Shown here: in pieces, positions 11,801 through 23,384 of the stretch
Layout of the letters: each line of letters begins with the position of its first letter
Position numbering within the stretch: the stretch's first letter is position 1
Assembly (NCBI RefSeq): GCF_902686445.1
Contig: NC_062217.1
Location: forward strand, 173,505,098 to 173,569,097
Direction of reading: 5' to 3'
DNA length: 64,000 nucleotides
Origin: Sciurus carolinensis
Lineage: Eukaryota > Chordata > Mammalia > Rodentia > Sciuridae
The notes under the pieces: model-generated
Told to the model about the DNA's origin: nothing
Database searches by the model: none
The model's input: only the letters and a program-made list of their open reading frames with translations
Position numbers and translations under genes: made by a program

Positions 11801-14800
11801 AGTTGCAAGGCTTACTGCTGCCCACCGCTTACCCTGTGCACAGGCCCCTCGCCTGACCCCACTGAGCTTCTGCGGGCAGCTCGGGAGGTCACCCCAAGGG
11901 GCGAGGGCACTGTGGGTGAAGCAGTGGGAACATGGGCTCTAGGGCGCATCTGGGGACCTGCCAGCTGGTGGTCAGTGCGAGGAGGCGTGGGGAAGGAAGC
12001 TGGAGCTGGGCGGGTCACTTGCTGTGGAGACCAGGTCCTGTGCCAAGCCCTTCCTCTGAGTCTTTGTGAGCAGGTGCACCAGGTCATCAGAAATGCCCAG
12101 GTGTGGGCCGGGATGGGGGGCTGGCGGCAGCAGGCCTGGCGGGGGGACAGTGCCGTGGACACTGGGGCAGCCCACAGGTTCTCACTGTCGCTGTGTGGAT
12201 AGCAGGAGGGGAAAGTTATGAAAGAGTACTACGGGAGGGCCATTTTGCTTATAGAGAAGGACGAAAATGTCGAGTGTCGATACTTTTCTGTGAATTTTTC
12301 AAAAATGCATCCTGGGAGGCAGAGGGCCCTCCTTGGCTCCAGAGGGCTGGTCAGCCCCTATGCCTTGCATGGCGTCTGGGCTCGGAGGCGGGGGCACAGA
12401 AGTGTAGCTATTCTTTCAGTGCAGAACTGTCAGCAGGGAAGAAGGCGGCTCCATTAATGGGCTTCCCCCGCCCCAGCCTGCACACCATGGGGGGCTACCT
12501 GTGCTTTTCCGCAGGTGGCAGCAGATCTTTAAAACCAAATGGCCGAGTTTTAGGTGTGTACAGTCACATCTGAATGCAAATGACAAATAACGTGTGTGCT
12601 GAGCTTACTAGATAGAACCGTTGGAATGTCTTGGCTGGCGTGCTGCCTACTCCCCAGGGGTCTCCCTTACTGCCCCCGGGCTCGTGTGCTCTCTGAGGGT
12701 CAGGCTACTCCTGACGGGTTCTGGCCTAGACTGTCTTCTGAAGCATTAATAAAGCTTAAGACTGGGCACTTCATGCAGAAGGACGGTTCCTCTTGGCCAC
12801 AGTTAAGAAGCTAACAAATTCAGGGTCAGGGCCTGCGTTGGTGAGGGCTTATGCTGCCTCTACCCACGTGGAGAGGTGGAAGGGCCAGTGGTACCTCCGG
12901 AAGAGAGGAAAGGGGCCAAGTTCCTGTGGCCAGTGGACCCGTTCCATGGAAAAGGCAGAAATCCGTTCACGTGGCTCCACTCCCCTGACCAGATGCCTCC
13001 CGTCAGCCCTGGCTGCTCGCTGAGCAGTTTTGTTCTGACAGGTGAAATTTTTGGGGGACATGTTCAAGCCATGGCAGGCTTGTGAGGGCCCTTGTGCAGG
13101 GAGACAGCCTGAGGAGCACTGTGGGGGTTGCTGTGAGGGGGTTGCAGACCTGGGGGTTTGGCTAGCGTGGTGGGGAGTTAATGGTGGAATGTGGGGAAGG
13201 CCCCTCTGAGCAGGTGACTTCTGGGTGGAGACGATGAGGCAGGCCATCGCCACATGAAGGTCTGGGGGGAGGCTCGGGAGGGACCCAGTGGTGACAGGGG
13301 GCCTGCCTGGTAGTGTGCTGAAGGACCCAGAGCAGGGTCGGAGAGTGAGGGTTGAGGACAAGGACTCACAGGCCTTGCCAGGCTGCCTGGGGTTAAGCCA
13401 GGGCTCAGGAAGCTCCTGGGATGAGCTGTAGTCTCAGGGTCCTGGCATCGGGTCTGGTTACGATGCTGCACGCGCTGGATGACGAGGCCTCAGGTGAGAC
13501 ATGCGCGTCATATCCACAAGCACGCACGCCACAGGAGTTCTGTTCGGTGCAGGCATTGCTCTTATTAGTGCAGCTTCTAGCACTCAAAGGGAAGTTTCCA
13601 GAATAACGGGCAAAGAAAAGAAGTGATGTATTTCTTAAAGTTACTGAATTTAGCCAGCAGTCCCCAGAAAACCCATGTGTACTATTCTTTATTGTGTAGA
13701 AGAATTTGTTTCCGTCATGATTGTGTGACCATCAGATTGAGCTGTCGAGTCAGATGGATGCAGGGTGTTGTGGCAGCGTGCTTGCTGATCACCCAGTCCA
13801 TGTGCCTCCTAAGCCCATCAGTCTCCGGCGAATGTGGCTCTGAGGTGGGTGCCAGTGAGACCAAGTCCCCTGGGTCAGACAGGGAGACCAGTGGAGGCCA
13901 GTGGAGGCCATTCCCAGTACACGACTTCTGACTTGCTGCTAGAATTGTAACTTGGAGTGGACATTCCAACTCTAATGTGAGGTCGTGCTCTTCAAGTCCA
14001 GGGTCACTCACTGCTGGCCACGACTGATCTTCAGCATGGTCTTCTGCTGACCTGGGCTCTCAGGGCTGACCTAGTAAGGAGGGTTGAGTCAAGGAACCTG
14101 GAGGTGTCTGCACATTCAGGTCACCTCTGCCTGACCCAGACTGAAGCAACCTCTGGGGCTATACTGCCAGGCCCCTGGGACCTAGGGGCATGGGTTGGTG
14201 GTGAGGAGGTGCTTATTTCATACGGGACACACCGACAGCCCTTGTCTGTGGAGTTACCCAGCTCCGATGGGACACAGAGGAGAGAAGACCAGCTCCCGTG
14301 CTGGGGTGATGGGTCTCTTTGGCAAGAGGAGGGGCTCAGGGCCAGTCTGCACAGAACAGTTGAGGTTTTTTTCCTTGAGATGGGTCAGTGTAGACCCTAA
14401 CCCTGCCTGGACCCAGGAGCATCACGTGGCGTCCTGCTGAACAGCAGTGGCAGTTATCAGAAACCATGGAGTTGACTACTTTTGGGGTTGAGCTGTCTGA
14501 GAACATTCGCAGCTTCCTGTTGCCTTGGGAGACGCAAGACATTTCCTCCTGAAAGACCGCCAGCCCACAGACCGGACTGCATCCCCTCTAGGCAGATGAT
14601 GGGGCGGGGTCTAGAAAAAGTCAGGAGGTTGTTAAATTCACTTCTGTCCGACTCGCTAGTTTTGTGTTGTGGGTTGTAGGTCTGCAGAATGTATCCAATC
14701 CATGGGGATTTTTAGGGTTGTTGGAAAGAAAACTCAGACTGGAAACTTTTTCCTGATGGATCTTGCCTGTGCTGAGCACCCTCTGACCTCTGTGGCTGCA

Positions 14801-14880
14801 ACGTGCGCTGGGCCCTTTGCTCTTGTGAGCCTGTTTTGGGGCCCAGGTGTGCTAGGGAGAGAAGCTGCCAGGTCAGGAGG
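5800..14880. other. Intronic sequence, mostly unique, no gene seen
   Basis: I see no exon-like open frame with recognisable protein and few identifiable transposons in this 9 kb. It is a mix of moderately GC-rich and neutral sequence. Near 10080-10115 a 'cctcctcatctcttgaatag' block looks like the tail of an antisense MIR. Near 13185-13275 there is a probable ancient repeat. Short AT-rich islands occur near 6900-7010 and 8100-8230 without clear motifs. Confidence 0.5.
13185..13275 (+). repeat. Possible ancient mammalian interspersed repeat (family not named)
   Basis: The order 'ggggaaggcccctctgagca', 'ggtgacttctgggtggaga', 'gatgaggcaggccatcgcca', 'catgaaggtctggggggag' follows a dispersed old mammalian repeat that I recognise by wording but cannot assign to a family with certainty. 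It is strongly decayed and has no coding capacity. Confidence 0.35.
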
Positions 14881-14889
14881 GTGAAGCCA

Positions 14890-15640
14890 GAGTCCTGGGT
14901 GGGGAATGAACTGTTAATACTTAGGAGTAATTCTTCTCAGTTACCTTTATTTATTTATTAGCACAGCTATGTTTGTTGTTTAATTCCATAGTGGGAGTCT
15001 GTAAGATATGATTGACCTCAAGGGTCATCTTATAATGTAATTATTAATGATTGATTCTGCTTATCCGTGAAATCAATGAGAGAGCATAATGGTTGGTGTG
15101 TGCTGGCTTGATTTCTTAGGTTCATAAACGTGCTTGTGACAACGGTTCTGTCGGTGTGTTGCTCAGAACATGTTTGATGGGTCTGAAGTGTGTGATCAGT
15201 TTTATGTAATTATTGTGATATGCAGCGCTCCTTCCGTGACTTATGCTAATGTGGCCAACAGTGTTAATGGCTCCTGCCACTAATGGTCAGGGTGGGGACG
15301 TGCAGTAATTGATCTTCCTGGGAGTGCTGTAGTGCAAAACAGTTCAGGCTGCTGGAAGTGTATTTTACAAGTATGCATTGGGCCTCGGGGATGTTATATT
15401 GAAAAACCCCATGTACTGTTGCCATGGGAACCCAATTAGAATAGATTGCTTATATATATATATATATTTTGTCTTTCATCTTGAACAAAAGTCTGATGTA
15501 TTGAAAATGTTCTCACGTGGCCTTGTGTTCCTGTGCTGACCTACTGTGCCATAGGATTCTTTATTGACCCATAACTACACTGACGTCATGGTACGTCCCC
15601 TAGCGAACCTTTACGTGGAGGTCTAGAGAGAAGGCATCAC
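14890..15640. promoter_or_regulatory. AT-rich unique block, candidate conserved non-coding element with a CRE
   Basis: The composition shifts abruptly from GC-rich intron to AT-rich, non-repetitive sequence with many homeodomain-like cores (taattatt, taattg, gtaattatt) and an octamer-like 'atgctaat' near 15244. A full palindromic cAMP response element, TGACGTCA, lies at 15581-15588. A short TA microsatellite interrupts it at 15450-15467. This texture is typical of mammalian developmental enhancers, but conservation cannot be shown from one sequence. Confidence 0.35.
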
Positions 15641-16954
15641 AATCGTGTGGAAAGTTTGTGCAGGTGGTGTTGGTAGAGGGCAGGGTGGTGGGAGCACTTT
15701 TAACCAGGGGGACATCCGGCATCTGCCTGTGATGGGGACAGGGCCCTCGAGTCCCTTGTCAGGGGGGAGGACCCAGTGTGCTCCCAGGTCTCCTCACTGT
15801 GCCGTTGGGGCAGCAGGTCCCCAGCAGGTCTTTGGGCTGCAGATGCCTGGGTACGAGCGACTCCGTCAGCCAGGGTCTTTTCTGAGCTTTTAAATTTGCT
15901 GGGAGTGCTCACAAGCTGGTGTGAGTATATGCAGTGATCCTCAGTTTTCTTGGGGCAGTGGGGTTCCAGGACCCACCTGGGGTACCATAACCCAAGGTCA
16001 TGCAAGTTCCTATGTGAAAGGGCATGGTATTTGCATGTAGCTTGCGTGATCCTTCCCTGCACTTTAAATCATCTGTGTTTCTTACAGTACCAAATACAGT
16101 GCAGACGCCATCTGAATAAGTGTCCATTAGAGTCCGTACACATTACCCACAGGCGCAGTGTCCCCTCAGTACTCTCCATCCACAGTGGTTGAATCTTCAG
16201 ATGCCAAGATATGGCGGGGGGGGGGGATGCATTGCTATTTATCTCACTGCAAATTAATGTTGAGCAATTTAAAAGTTAAACAATCATAAATTTATTAGAT
16301 TCCATAAATAACATTTTAAAATGAATAGTAGCCGTGTTCTCCATAAAAGCACTAGTGAGCGGGGTGCTACTTTTCCTCAGACCTCAGTGTCTGCCTTACC
16401 AGAGGCAGCGGAGCTCTCACACCTGCTTCTGCGTGCAGCCTGGGCCTGACCCCTGTTTTGGTTGAAACCTGCTGGCAGACTCTGGCCTCGCTCAGGTGGG
16501 AGTTGGGAAAGGGAGCAGCATCTCAATCTTTTCGAATGCACGTGGATGTTCTGTGACGTGCCTTCGGATCTGGACAAGTGGTGGTTTCCTGAGGTACAGT
16601 GGCTGTGGGAGGAAGCAGTCAGTCTTCCCAGGTGCCTGGTGGACACCCTGTTGTGAGAACCCACTGGTGCATCTTGCACTCGGGATCTCGTGGTGTCATT
16701 CGTTGCCCCATGGGAAATGTGGCTTCCTCAAGTTGTGCGGGTCTTCCAGATATTGACGCGTGCCACAGATCATACTTGTCAATGCCACCATTTCTGTCCC
16801 CACAGCCTCCCTTGCTCACTTTTGAGAAGGCCTCTGCAGCCACTCAGGTCTGAAGAGAGTCATCTGTTGGTCGCTCCCACAGGCCAAGCTCTGCTGGTTC
16901 TTCTCATGTCCCCACCATGCACAGTGCTCTCCTGGGCACAGCAGTCCTTCTGGT
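15640..16954. other. Intronic sequence, no gene seen
   Basis: Nothing coding is recognisable. The notable items are a run of 11 G at 16216-16226 and a short AT-rich stretch at about 16230-16330. The remainder is unremarkable intron. Confidence 0.5.
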
Positions 16955-17300
16955 TTGCAGCTCTTAATGGTTAATTTGAATTGTCAACTTGATTGGATTA
17001 AGAGATGACAATGATGAAGAGGTTCTGGGTGTGTCCATGAGGGCGTGTCTAGGAATGATTGGCAAGTGGGATAGTGAACTGAAGTGGAGCCCCTCCCTAA
17101 GTGTGGGCAGCACTACCCAAGAGGATGGAATAAAAGTTGGAAGAACAAGGAAGCAGAAGCAGACGCAAGCTCGACTCTTCTTGAAGGGTTCTTTACTGCT
17201 GCTTCAATCTTCTAAGGATGTTAGACTCTCATCCACTGTGAGGCCTCTGTGTCTGGGGACTCTTGCATACACTTAGACCCATTTCTTCTATGTGTGTTTA
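16955..17300 (+). mobile_element. Probable ERVL LTR (MLT2-like)
   Basis: The segment opens with 'ggttaatttgaattgtcaac' and 'ttgattggattaag', followed by 'tgggtgtgtccatgagggcg' with 'tgtctagg' and, later, 'gtgggcagcactacccaaga' with 'ggatgg'. That order matches the widespread 'tgtcaacttgactgggc' LTR class of mammalian ERVL elements, which I believe is MLT2. It is a decayed solitary LTR with no internal genes visible. Confidence 0.5.
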
Positions 17301-17374
17301 CTGGTATTTACTGGTGAGTCATTATGTGTGGGGGGGTGTTCTTTGAGAAGAGGGCACTAACTTCCAATTCCTTT

Positions 17375-18607
17375 CTTTTTTTCTTTTCTTCTTTATTTTA
17401 TTTTATTTATTTTTTTTAGTAGAAATGGTAGTCTTCAGGTCATTTATTTCTTCTTGAGTGACTTGTGTATGAGGTTTTTGTTTTTCAAGGAATTTGACCA
17501 TTTCATTTAAACTGTTGAATATTTTGACCTATAGTTATGTTAGTATTCCTTCATCTTTTACGTGTCTGTAGGATTTTCAGTCATGTTCTTAATTTCCATG
17601 TTTTAATTCCCATTACTGGTCATTCGCATTTTCCTCACTTTTCCCCATTTGGTCTGGCTAGTTTATTGGTTTTATTTTCAGAGAACTAACTTCCATGATC
17701 ATTGATTTCTCTTTTTTCTATCCTTTGTTTTACTGTCTTTATTCTTCCTTTCTGCTTACTTGGGGCATAGTTTGCCTTCTGTTTTGCAGTTCAAGGTGGG
17801 GACTTGGGTCATTAGTTGACTCTTCTTTTATCACATGAACACTTAGTGCCAACAGCTCCCTCAGCCACTTGCCTGGCTGCTGTCCACTAACAGGCTCCTG
17901 CATTTTTCCTTCTCAGTGAGGTTGTTTTCCAGTTTCCTTGCCATTTCCTGTTTAGTTTGTGAGTTGTTTAGAAGTATGGTACTTCGTTTCCAAATACCTG
18001 GGGACTTTCCCCATAGTCTTCTGACCTCCAGCTGAATTACCTTGTGGTCAAACGATAGCTTTTATAAGTTCTATTCCCCAAAGCTGGTTGAGAGTTACTT
18101 TTGGCCAGAACATGATCTAACTTGATGAATGTTTCTGAACATTTAAAAGAACATGTATTCCAAAGTTCTTGGTTGGAGTGCTCTTTAAATGTCTGTGGGG
18201 TCAGGTTTATTGATAGTGTTGTTCCAATCTCTCTCTTACTGATTTTCTGTCTCCCTGTCCGGTAAATTAGCAGGAGCTTTGAAATTTCCAGCTACAATTG
18301 GAGGTTTGTCTTCTTCCCCTTTCAGTTCTATCAGTTTTTGTTGCTTCTGTTTCAGACTCTTTTTTAAGCTATAGATGGACACAGTGTCTTATTTAATTTT
18401 TTTACATCATACTGAGAATTGAACCCAGTGCCTCACACTTACTAGTTCAGTCCTCTACCACTGAACCACCACCCCAGCCCTCAAACTCTCTTAGTAGGTA
18501 CAGAGATTAGAATTGCTCTGACTTTGGTGACCTAACCCTTGCCCTTATGAAATAACCTCATCTAGCCTTGCTAATAGTCCTTGGTTTGAAATCACTTGTT
18601 TGATATT
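17375..18607 (-). mobile_element. Old LINE-1 (L1M type), antisense, left part
   Basis: The plus strand reads as the reverse complement of ORF2 sequence of an ancient L1. T-rich blocks typical of this region occur in order, for example 'taccttgtggtcaaacgata', 'gttctttatt'-like stretches and 'tgtctgtggggtcaggttta'. No long frame survives. The copy is interrupted at 18608 by a younger L1 and continues from 23385 with matching orientation and order, so the two parts were once one element. Confidence 0.6.
18395..18482 (-). repeat. ID SINE, antisense, within the old L1
   Basis: The plus strand shows 'actgagaattgaacccagtg', 'cctcacac' and 'cctctaccactgaaccacca' with 'ccccagccc', which is the reverse complement of a rodent ID element, including its pol III A-box and B-box regions. 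ID elements descend from a tRNA-Ala/BC1-type RNA. The copy is diverged, and T-rich sequence on the left represents its tail. Confidence 0.75.
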
Positions 18608-18622
18608 AAGATATCTATTCCA
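18608..18622 (+). repeat. Left target-site duplication of the younger L1
   Basis: The 15-mer aagatatctattcca here matches aagatagctattcca at 23370-23384 at 14 of 15 positions. Paired short direct repeats flanking an L1 are the mark of target-primed reverse transcription. Joining the host L1 across the insertion restores a continuous old L1 reading. Confidence 0.85.
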
Positions 18623-19255
18623 ATGAAGACAAAATATTTAATCTTGAAAATACAGTTGCCCAAACAGAGAAGATGGTAAGAAATCATGAACAGAACCTCC
18701 AAGAACTATGGGACATCATGAAAAGACCAAATTTAAGAATTATTGGGATTGCGGAAGGCACAGAGATACAAACCAAAGGAATGAACAACCTATTCAATGA
18801 AATAATATCAGAAAATTTCCCAAACCTGAAGAATGAAATGGAAAATCAATACAAGAGGCTTAGAGAACACCAAATGCACAAAATCACAGCAGGTCCACAC
18901 CAAGGCACATCATAATGAAAATGCCTAACATTCAAAATAAAGATAGGATTTTGAAGGTCGCGAGAGAAAAGCATCAGATTACATATAGGGGAGACCAATA
19001 TGGATAGCAGCCGACTTCTCAACCCAGACTCTAAAAGCTAGAAGGGCCTGGAACAACATATTTCAAACTCTGAAAGAACATGGTTGCCAACCAAGAATCC
19101 TATACCCAGCAAAACTAACCTTCAGATTTGAAGATGAAATAAAATCCTTCCATGACAAACAAAAGTTAAAAGAATTTACAAATAGAAAGCCTGCACTACA
19201 GAATGTTCTCAACAAAATATTCCATGAGGAGGAAATGAAAACAACAATGGAGGTC
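18623..19255 (+). pseudogene. L1 ORF1 remnant (RNA-binding protein), truncated and frameshifted
   Basis: ORF1p is the L1 nucleic-acid chaperone that coats L1 RNA. The first part, in the frame from 18673, shows the beginning of the RRM domain (RPNLRIIGIAEG, followed by a stretch ending ISENFPNLKNEM). After a frame change near 18870 the C-terminal part follows in other frames, with recognisable TPRHIIMKMPN and, near 19085-19200, QPRILYPAKLTF and DKQKLKEFTNRKPAL. The coiled-coil N-terminus is absent because of the 5' truncation. At least two frameshifts and an in-frame stop separate the pieces, so no functional protein is possible. Confidence 0.85.
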
Positions 19256-19332
19256 GGCAAAGGGAGGAACTACCTTAGAGAAAACCATTCAAAGGAGAAA
19301 CCAAGCCAACTTAAAAACCAAAAATAAGCCAA

Positions 19333-22300
19333 ATGACTGGGAATACAAATCATATCTCAATAATAACCCTGAACGTTAATGGCCTAAACTCATCAATAAA
19401 AAGACATATACTGGCAGAATGGATTAAAAAACCCAACAATAATTTACCTGCAAGAGACTCATCTCATAGAAAAAGACATCCACAGACTAAAGGTAGAAGG
19501 ATGGGAAAAAACCTACCACACACATGAACTCAGTAAAAAAGCGGGGGTTTCCATCCTTATATCAGATAAGTGGACGTCAAGCCAAAGTTAGTCAGAAGGA
19601 ATAAAGAAGGACATTTCATACTGCTTAAGGGAACCATAAATCAGGAAGACATAACGATAGTAAATATTTATGCCCCAAACAATGGTGCATCCCTGTACAT
19701 CAAACAAATCCTTCTCAATTTCAGGAATCACATAGACCACAACACAGTAATTCTGGGTGACTTTAATGCACCGCTCTCACCACTAGATAGATCTTCCAAA
19801 CAAATCCAACCAAAGAAACCATAGAACTCAATAACACAATCAATAACCTAGACTTAATAGACATATATAGAATATTCCATCCATCAACGAGCAGATTCAC
19901 TTTCTTCTCAGCAGCACATGGAACCTTCTAGAAAATAGACTATATGTTATGCCACAAAGCAGCCCTTAGGAAATGTAAAAAAATAGAGATACTGCCTTAT
20001 GTTCTATCAGATCATAATGGACTGAGAATAGAAATCAGTGACAAAATAAAAAACATAAATTACTCCAATACCTGGAGACTAAATAATATGCTATTGAATG
20101 AAACACGGATAACAGAAAACAGCAGGGAGGAGATAAAAAATTCTTAGAGGTCAATGAGAATGACGATACAACATATCAAAATCTCTGGGACACTATGAAA
20201 GTGGTACTAAGAGGAAATTCATTGCATGGAGCGCATTCCAGAAAAGAATGAAAAGTCAACAACTAAATGACCTAACATTATAACTCAAGCCCTAGAAAAA
20301 GAAGAACAGAATAACAGTAAAGTAGTAGAAGACAGGAAATAATTAAAATCAGAGCTGAAATCAATGAAATTGAAATAAAAGAAACAATTCAAAAAATTGA
20401 CAAAACAAAAAGTTGGTTCTTTGAGAAAGTAAACAAAATAGACAAACCCTTAGCCACACTAACAAAGAGAAGGAGAGAGAAAACTCAAATTACTAAAATT
20501 CATGATGCAAAGGAATATCACGACAGACACCACTGAGATACAGAACATAATGAGAAGCTACTTTGAAAATCTGTATTCCAACAAAATAGAAACTACTGAA
20601 GACATTGACAAATTTCTAGAGACATATGCTCCTCCCAAACTAAACCAGGAGGACATATACAATTGAAACAGATCAATATCAAGCAATGAAATAGAAGAAG
20701 CCATTAAAAATCTACCATCCAAGAAAAGCCCAGGACCAGACAGATTCTCAGCCAAGTTCTACAAGACCTTCAAAGAAGAACTCATTCCAATACTTCTCAA
20801 AGTATTCCAGGAAATAGAAAAGGAGTGTACCCTACCGAACTCATTCTATGAAGCTAATATCACCCTCATACCCAAACCAGGCAAAGACCCATCAAGGAAA
20901 GAAAATTTTAGACCAATATCCTTGATGAATATAGATGCAAATATCCTTAACAAAATATTGGCAAACCGTATCCAAAAACATATTAAGAAAACTGTGCACC
21001 ACAATCAAGTGAGGTTTATCCCTGGAATGCAAGGATGGTTTAACATCTGTAAATCAATAGATGTAATCCATCATGTCAACAGACTTAAGGATAAGAATCA
21101 TATGGTTATTTCAATTGATGCAGAAAAAGCGTTTGACAAAATACAACACCCCTTCATGCTCAAAACACTAAAAAAAATAGAGATAGTAGGAACATACCTG
21201 AACATTGTCAAGGCTATTTATGCTAAGCCCATGGCCAACATCATTCTTAATGGAGAAAAAACTGAAACCATTCCCTTTAAAAATGGGAACAAGACAAGGA
21301 TGTCCTCTTTCACCACTTCTATTCAACATTGTCCTCGAAACTCTAGTCAGAGCAATTAGGCAGACCAAAGAAATTAAAGGGATACGAATAGGAAAAGAGG
21401 AACTTAAGCTGTCACTATTTGCTGATGACATGATTCTCTATTTAGAGGATCCAAAAACCTCCATAAAACTTCCAGACCTCATCAATGAATTCAGCAAAAT
21501 AGCAGGCTATAAAATCAACATGCATAAATCTAAAGCATTTCTATTTGCAAGCGATGAAACAGCTGAAAGGGAAATGAGGAAAATGACTCCATTTGCAGTA
21601 GCCTCAAAAAAAAAAAATACTTGGGAATCAATCTAACCAAAGAGGTAAAAGATCTGTACAATGAAAACTTCAAAACATTGAAGAAAGAAATTGAGGAAGA
21701 CCTTAGAAGATGGAAAGATCTCCCATGTTCTTGGATAGGCAGAATTAATATTGTCAAAATGGCCATACTACCAAAAGTGCTATACAGATTCAATGCATTC
21801 CAATTAAAATCCCAATGATGTACCTTACAGAAATAGAACAAGCAATCCTGAAATTCATCTGGAAGAATAAGAAACCTAGAATAGCTAAAGCAATCCTTAG
21901 CAGGAAGAATGAAATAGGGGGTATCGCAATACCAGAACTTCACCTCTACTACAAAGCAATAGTAACAAAAACGGCATGGTATTGGCACCAAAAGAGAGAG
22001 AAAGACCAATGGTACAGAATAGAGGATGCGGACACAAACCCAAATAAATACAATTTTCTCATACTAGACAAAGGTGCCAGAAATATGCAATGGAGAAAAG
22101 ATAGCCTCTTCAACAAATGGTGCTGGGAAAACTGGAAATCCATATGCAAGAAAATGAAACTAAACCCCTATCTCTCATCCTGCACAAAAATCAACTCACA
22201 ATGGATCAAGGATCTTGAAATCAGACCAGAGACCCTGCATCTTATAGAAGAAAAAGTAGGTCCAAATCTTCAACTTGTCAGCTTAGGATCAGACTTCCTT

Positions 22301-23122
22301 AACAGGACTCCCATAGCACAAGAAATAAAAGCAAGAATCAATAACTGGGATAGATTCAAACTAAATAGCTTTCTCTCACCAAAGGAAACTATCAGCAACG
22401 CGAAGAAGGAGCTTACAGAGTGGGAAAATATCTTTGCCACTCATACTTCAGATAGAGCACTAATTTCCAGAATATATAAAGAACTCAAAAAACTCTACAT
22501 GAAGAATACAAATAACCCAAGCAGCAAATGGGCTAAGGATATGAACAGACACTTCACAGAAGAAGATCTACAAGCAATCAACAAACATATGAAAAATGTT
22601 CACATCTTTAGTAATAAGAGAAATGCAAATCAAAACTACACTAAGATTCCATCTCACCCCAATTAGAATGGCGATTATCAAGAAGACAAGCAACAATAGG
22701 TGTTGGAGAGGATGTGGGGAAAAAGGTACACTCATACATTGCTGGTGGGGCTGTAAATTAGTGCAGCCACTCTGGAAAGCAGTGTGGAGATTCCTTAGAA
22801 AACTTGGAATGGACCCACCATTTGACCCAGCTATCCCACTCCTCGGCCTATACCCAAAGGACTTAAAATCAGCATACTACAGAGATACAGCTACATCAAT
22901 GTTCATAGCTGCTCAATTCACAATAGCCAGACTGTGGAACCAACCTAGATGTCCTTCAATTGATGAATGGATCAAGAAACTGTGGTATATATATATATAT
23001 ATAAAATGGAGTATTACTCAGCTATAAAGAATAATAAAATTATGGCATTTGCAGGCAAATGGATGAAACTGGAGAATATCATGCTAAGTGAGATAAGCCA
23101 ATCTCAAAAATCCAAAGGGTGA
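19333..23122 (+). pseudogene. L1 ORF2 pseudogene (endonuclease-reverse transcriptase)
   Basis: ORF2p nicks target DNA and copies L1 RNA into it. The start is at 19333 (MTGNTNHISIITLNVNGLNS). The apurinic-endonuclease domain follows, with the QETH region near 19450 now out of frame, GDFNAPLSPLDRSSKQ near 19755 and SDHNGLRIEI near 20005. The reverse transcriptase carries [10 protein letters not shown] near 21115 and the catalytic FADD at 21418-21429. The C-terminal cysteine-rich segment ([10 protein letters not shown], then HCWWGC) lies near 22700-22760, and the frame would stop at 23120-23122. The reading shifts frame repeatedly, for example near 19440, 19830, 20150, 21300, 21610, 21815 and 22660, so the gene is dead although several catalytic blocks look unchanged. 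Confidence 0.9.
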
Positions 23123-23369
23123 ATGATCTCACTGATAAGCGGATGATGACACATAATGGGGGGTGGGAGGCGGGCAAGAATGGAGGAAGGAGGGACCATA
23201 GATGGAAAAGAGGGGTGGGAGGGGTGGGGCGGAAGGAAAAAATAACAGAATGACTCAAACATCATTACCCTATGTAAATGTATGATTACGCAAATGGTAT
23301 GCTGTTACTCCATGTACAAACAGAAACAACATGTATCCCATTTGTTTACAATAAAAATAAATTTAAAAA

Positions 23370-23384
23370 AAGATAGCTATTCCA
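23370..23384 (+). repeat. Right target-site duplication of the younger L1
   Basis: The sequence aagatagctattcca is the partner of 18608-18622, with one mismatch. The old antisense L1 resumes immediately after it with 'gatttcctttaattagtgtt'. Confidence 0.85.

Larger units (their letters stand above)
18623..23369 (+). mobile_element. 5'-truncated LINE-1, sense orientation, nested in an older L1
   Basis: The element is about 4.7 kb long. It begins inside ORF1, carries a nearly complete but frameshifted ORF2, has a G-rich 3' UTR at about 23130-23240, and ends in 'acaataaaaataaatttaaaa' before its target-site duplication. The 5' UTR and the start of ORF1 are missing, so the copy has no promoter of its own and was inserted as a truncated cDNA. 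Its sequence decay is moderate: reading-frame breaks are frequent, yet protein blocks remain easy to read. That makes it clearly younger than the surrounding L1M, but it is not intact. It lies in the same direction as MGMT, so its adenine-rich strand and polyadenylation signals are on the transcribed sense strand of the intron. Confidence 0.92.

Noticed and set aside
18623..23369. The younger L1 as a possibly active element
   Set aside because: It is 5'-truncated within ORF1 and ORF2 has many frameshifts, so it cannot mobilise despite the intact-looking FADD motif.
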